Shown here: piece by piece, positions 7,089 through 8,302 of the stretch
How the letters are laid out: every line of letters starts with the position of its first letter
How positions within the stretch are numbered: position 1 is the first letter of the stretch
From: Spirochaetota bacterium
GTDB taxonomy: Bacteria > Spirochaetota > UBA4802 > UBA5368
Direction of reading: 5' to 3'
NCBI GenBank assembly: GCA_017998475.1
Contig: JAGODA010000140.1
Coordinates: 1 to 8,302 of the forward strand
DNA length: 8,302 nucleotides
Notes under the pieces: model-generated
The model's database searches: none
Seen by the model: the letters and a program-made list of their open reading frames with translations, nothing else
What the model was told of the DNA's origin: nothing
Made by a program: the position numbers and the translations under genes

Positions 7089-7102
7089 CTTCCTTTCTGT
7101 TT
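7089..7102 (-). promoter_or_regulatory. Ribosome-binding leader that decides the TTG start of the CARF-like/CHAT gene
   Basis: On the minus strand AAAGGAAG (7096-7089) stands 7 bases before the TTG at 7081, supporting this rare start codon. The AAACAGAAAGG part of this leader (7102-7092) is repeated before the Dna2-like gene. Confidence 0.55.
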
Positions 7103-7160
7103 ATGGGATTGAACGGTTCGCGCCTATCCTGCGCCCGTCGAGTGTAAAATTCAAGCATTT

Positions 7161-7181
7161 TGCGCGTACCGCGCGTTTTTT
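7161..7181 (+). terminator. Short GC hairpin followed by six T, terminator-like on the plus strand
   Basis: GCGCG (7162-7166) and CGCGC (7170-7174) pair around a TAC loop; a wobble pair of T7161 with G7175 adds one step, and six T follow (7176-7181). On the plus strand this has the shape of an intrinsic terminator, though the stem is short. It lies between divergent genes where no plus-strand gene ends, so it may stop antisense or stray transcripts, or act as an attenuator if the sigma-factor promoter lies upstream of it. On the minus strand it lacks a following T run. Confidence 0.3.
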
Positions 7182-7190
7182 GCCGATATT

Positions 7191-7203
7191 CCCATGGCAT
7201 GGG
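7191..7203. promoter_or_regulatory. Inverted repeat CCCATG-N-CATGGG, operator candidate
   Basis: CCCATG (7191-7196) and CATGGG (7198-7203) are perfect inverted halves around one base. It lies in the divergent control region 77 bp before the sigma-factor start and about 110 bp before the CARF-like/CHAT start. It shares the CATG/CATGGG element with the palindrome at 7232-7245, so both may bind one regulator. The sequence is seen directly; the binding role is inferred. Confidence 0.38.
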
Positions 7204-7231
7204 CCGTCATACCATGTGAGGCGCGGGCATG

Positions 7232-7245
7232 CATGCGTACGCATG
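7232..7245. promoter_or_regulatory. Perfect 14-bp palindrome CATGCGTACGCATG, operator candidate
   Basis: The 14 bases read the same on both strands, centred on GTAC. The site is 35 bp before the ATG of the sigma-factor gene, close enough for a dimeric regulator to control that promoter, and about 150 bp from the CARF-like/CHAT start. CATGGGG continues at its right edge, echoing the repeat at 7191-7203. No strong sigma-70 promoter is clear nearby: TTGACG at 7273-7278 abuts the start codon and has only a weak -10 match 17 bases on, inside the gene. Confidence 0.42.
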
Positions 7246-7279
7246 GGGTGTCCCTCGCACCGGGTAAAAGGGTTGACGG

Positions 7280-7909
7280 ATGATATATTCGATGATCACA
7301 CTGTTCCATCACTGTGGGAGCCACAGCCTTCTTCCGATGAAATCCGACCGTTCCGGGGAAACCGCGGACCACCGCGACGCCAGGGCCGCAATAGCGAAGC
7401 ACGACGCGTTCATACGAAAGTGCGTCGACGGGTTTGCGCGCAAGTACCGCGGCCTTGCCTGCGAGCATGACATCGACGACATCAGGCAGGAGATATACAT
7501 AAAAATCCTCGAAGGCGCCCTGCGCTCGTATCGCGGGGAATCGCCGGTGGAGGGTTTTCTGTTCCGGATGATACGCAACGCCTGTTACGACCATCTGCGC
7601 AGGATCCGCTCCCATAGAGAAAAAACCGAACAGTACGATGAAGGAGCGGAGGCCGGGCCTTCGCGGGCCGGGTTCGAGCGCGAACTGGAGGAGCGCGAGG
7701 CGCTCGACTTCGTCAGGGCCGAAGCGAAGAAGCTCCCCGCAAAGCAGGCCCTCATCTTCACCATGATCGCCCTCGACGGCATGAAACAGGAAGATGTGGC
7801 GCGCGCCCTCAATCTCCGGCAGTCCACCGTCTCCGAGCACTACGCGAAGGCTAAAAAGCTCATGCGGTCCGCGGCAAAAAAGCGCTATCCCGACATGGAG
7901 TTCGCTTAG
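7280..7909 (+). CDS. ECF-type RNA polymerase sigma factor
   Basis: A 209-residue sigma-70 family protein of the ECF group, with only regions 2 and 4. Region 2 is about 41-112: DIDDIRQEIYIKILEG, SPVEGFLFRMIRNACYDHLRRIR, carrying the usual core-binding DxxQE and -10-recognising helix. Region 4 is about 139-195: LPAKQALIFTMIALDGMKQEDVARALNLRQSTVSEHYAKAKK region, whose helix-turn-helix (169-190) reads the -35 element. Between them is a charged linker. The start at ATG 7280 has AAGGG (7268-7272) 7 bases upstream. An in-frame ATG at 7337 (residue 20) is a fair alternative, because the first 19 residues are unlike the family; its only upstream purine run, GGGAG, is 16 bases away and lies in a small hairpin (CTGTGG-GAG-CCACAG, 7312-7326). 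A zinc-finger anti-sigma gene follows after 8 bp and should control its activity. It is divergent from the CARF-like/CHAT gene. Confidence 0.88.
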   Translation: MIYSMITLFHHCGSHSLLPMKSDRSGETADHRDARAAIAKHDAFIRKCVDGFARKYRGLACEHDIDDIRQEIYIKILEGALRSYRGESPVEGFLFRMIRNACYDHLRRIRSHREKTEQYDEGAEAGPSRAGFERELEEREALDFVRAEAKKLPAKQALIFTMIALDGMKQEDVARALNLRQSTVSEHYAKAKKLMRSAAKKRYPDMEFA

Positions 7910-7917
7910 GAGGGGCC

Positions 7918-8302
7918 ATGGACGAAAAACGCCTTCAGAAAATTCTCGACGCCCCTCCCTGCCGCGACGATATGGCCGAGAGCGTGATGGCCTTCGCCGA
8001 GGGGCTCGTCGACAGTGAATCGGAGCGCGAGCGGATAATGGCCCACATGGCCGAATGCGACTCGTGCCGCTACCTATTCGAGGACTACCATATCTGCGAG
8101 GAGGCGATGGCCGAAACCGCGGCCGAAGACCGCCGCCCCATGCCCTCGGTCGCCTTCGCCCTGGCCTCCGGCGCCGTGCGTCCGTCGCTAAGCCCCTACC
8201 TGGACGCCGGCGCGCGCGCCCACGTGCTGGGCGAAGCCGGCGCGGGCGTGGTCGATTACCGCCTGCCGATTGCGGACAGAGACCTGCCGCTTCGCGTGGT
8301 TG
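7918..8302 (+). CDS. Zinc-finger (ZAS) anti-sigma factor, 3' end outside the window
   Basis: The ATG at 7918 follows AGGAGG (7908-7913, overlapping the sigma stop codon) by 4 bases, and the frame stays open for 128 codons to the window edge. Residues 15-50 carry an anti-sigma zinc-binding pattern: Cys15, then His43-x3-Cys47-x2-Cys50 (HMAECDSC), as in RsrA/ChrR-type ZAS domains. This domain wraps the ECF sigma factor and keeps it from RNA polymerase. The tight coupling to the sigma gene supports this pairing. After the zinc finger the visible part (residues 51-128) is Ala/Pro-rich with no membrane helix so far, so it may be a cytoplasmic anti-sigma factor, or the helix may lie beyond the edge. 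The signal it answers to (redox, ligand or proteolysis) cannot be read here. The CARF-like/CHAT protease encoded across the intergenic region is a possible but unproven cleavage partner. Confidence 0.85.
   Translation, partial: MDEKRLQKILDAPPCRDDMAESVMAFAEGLVDSESERERIMAHMAECDSCRYLFEDYHICEEAMAETAAEDRRPMPSVAFALASGAVRPSLSPYLDAGARAHVLGEAGAGVVDYRLPIADRDLPLRVV

Noticed and set aside
7100..7160. Minus-strand promoter for the CARF-like/CHAT gene (TTGAAT with an AGGATA box, or a TACACT box)
   Set aside because: Neither pair has both a good -35 and a good -10 at 16-18 bp spacing, so no promoter is called.
7082..7279. CRISPR-like or tandem repeats in the divergent region
   Set aside because: The repeated CATG elements are inverted and only two; there are no regular direct repeats with spacers, here or elsewhere in the window.
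7273..7301. TTGACG as a -35 box for the sigma-factor gene
   Set aside because: The matching -10 position (TCACAC) is poor and would start transcription within the gene unless the ATG at 7337 is the true start; TATATT at 7284-7289 is only 5 bases away, too close to pair with it.

Overview
The window is a compact, GC-rich stretch of bacterial chromosome with strong Shine-Dalgarno sites (GGAGG-type), no tRNA or rRNA, no CRISPR array and no recognisable transposase or integrase. Base composition and codon use look even across it. The organism cannot be fixed from the sequence alone. A free-living, high-GC Gram-negative lineage (for example Spirochaetota or a deltaproteobacterial-type group) would fit, but this is a weak inference.

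Layout. (a) 1-1024, plus strand: the 3' part of a gene ending in a WYL ligand-binding domain, then a hairpin-bearing leader and a 100-residue single-pass membrane protein ending in a SHOCT domain. (b) 984-1994, minus strand: a classical NADP-type short-chain dehydrogenase/reductase with its own likely promoter, whose 3' end overlaps the SHOCT gene tail to tail. (c) 2080-7081, minus strand: a two-gene unit. The first gene (5480-7081) encodes a protein whose N-terminal half looks like a CARF nucleotide-sensing domain and whose C-terminal half is a CHAT caspase-like protease with an apparent His/Cys dyad. The second gene (2080-5436), 43 bp downstream, encodes a 1118-residue Dna2-like protein with a RecB/Cas4-type PD-(D/E)XK nuclease followed by a complete superfamily 1 (Upf1/Dna2-like) helicase. 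(d) 7082-7279: a divergent control region with two CATG-containing inverted repeats, one a perfect 14-bp palindrome. (e) 7280-8302, plus strand: an ECF-type sigma factor and, 8 bp after it, a zinc-finger (ZAS, H-x3-C-x2-C) anti-sigma factor that runs off the window.

How the parts may work together. The CARF-like/CHAT gene plus the Dna2-like nuclease-helicase looks like a candidate nucleotide-signalled defence or stress module: the sensor domain would bind a second messenger and switch on the protease, while the helicase-nuclease acts on nucleic acid or is itself a partner or target. The divergent sigma/anti-sigma pair is suggestive, because known CRISPR-linked proteases (Craspase with Csx30/CASP-sigma, and CalpL with CalpT/CalpS) work by cleaving a sigma-factor inhibitor. 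That link is a hypothesis here: no cas genes or cyclic-nucleotide synthase lie inside the window, and the sigma pair could be an unrelated neighbour. The WYL/SHOCT and SDR genes show no clear tie to the module.
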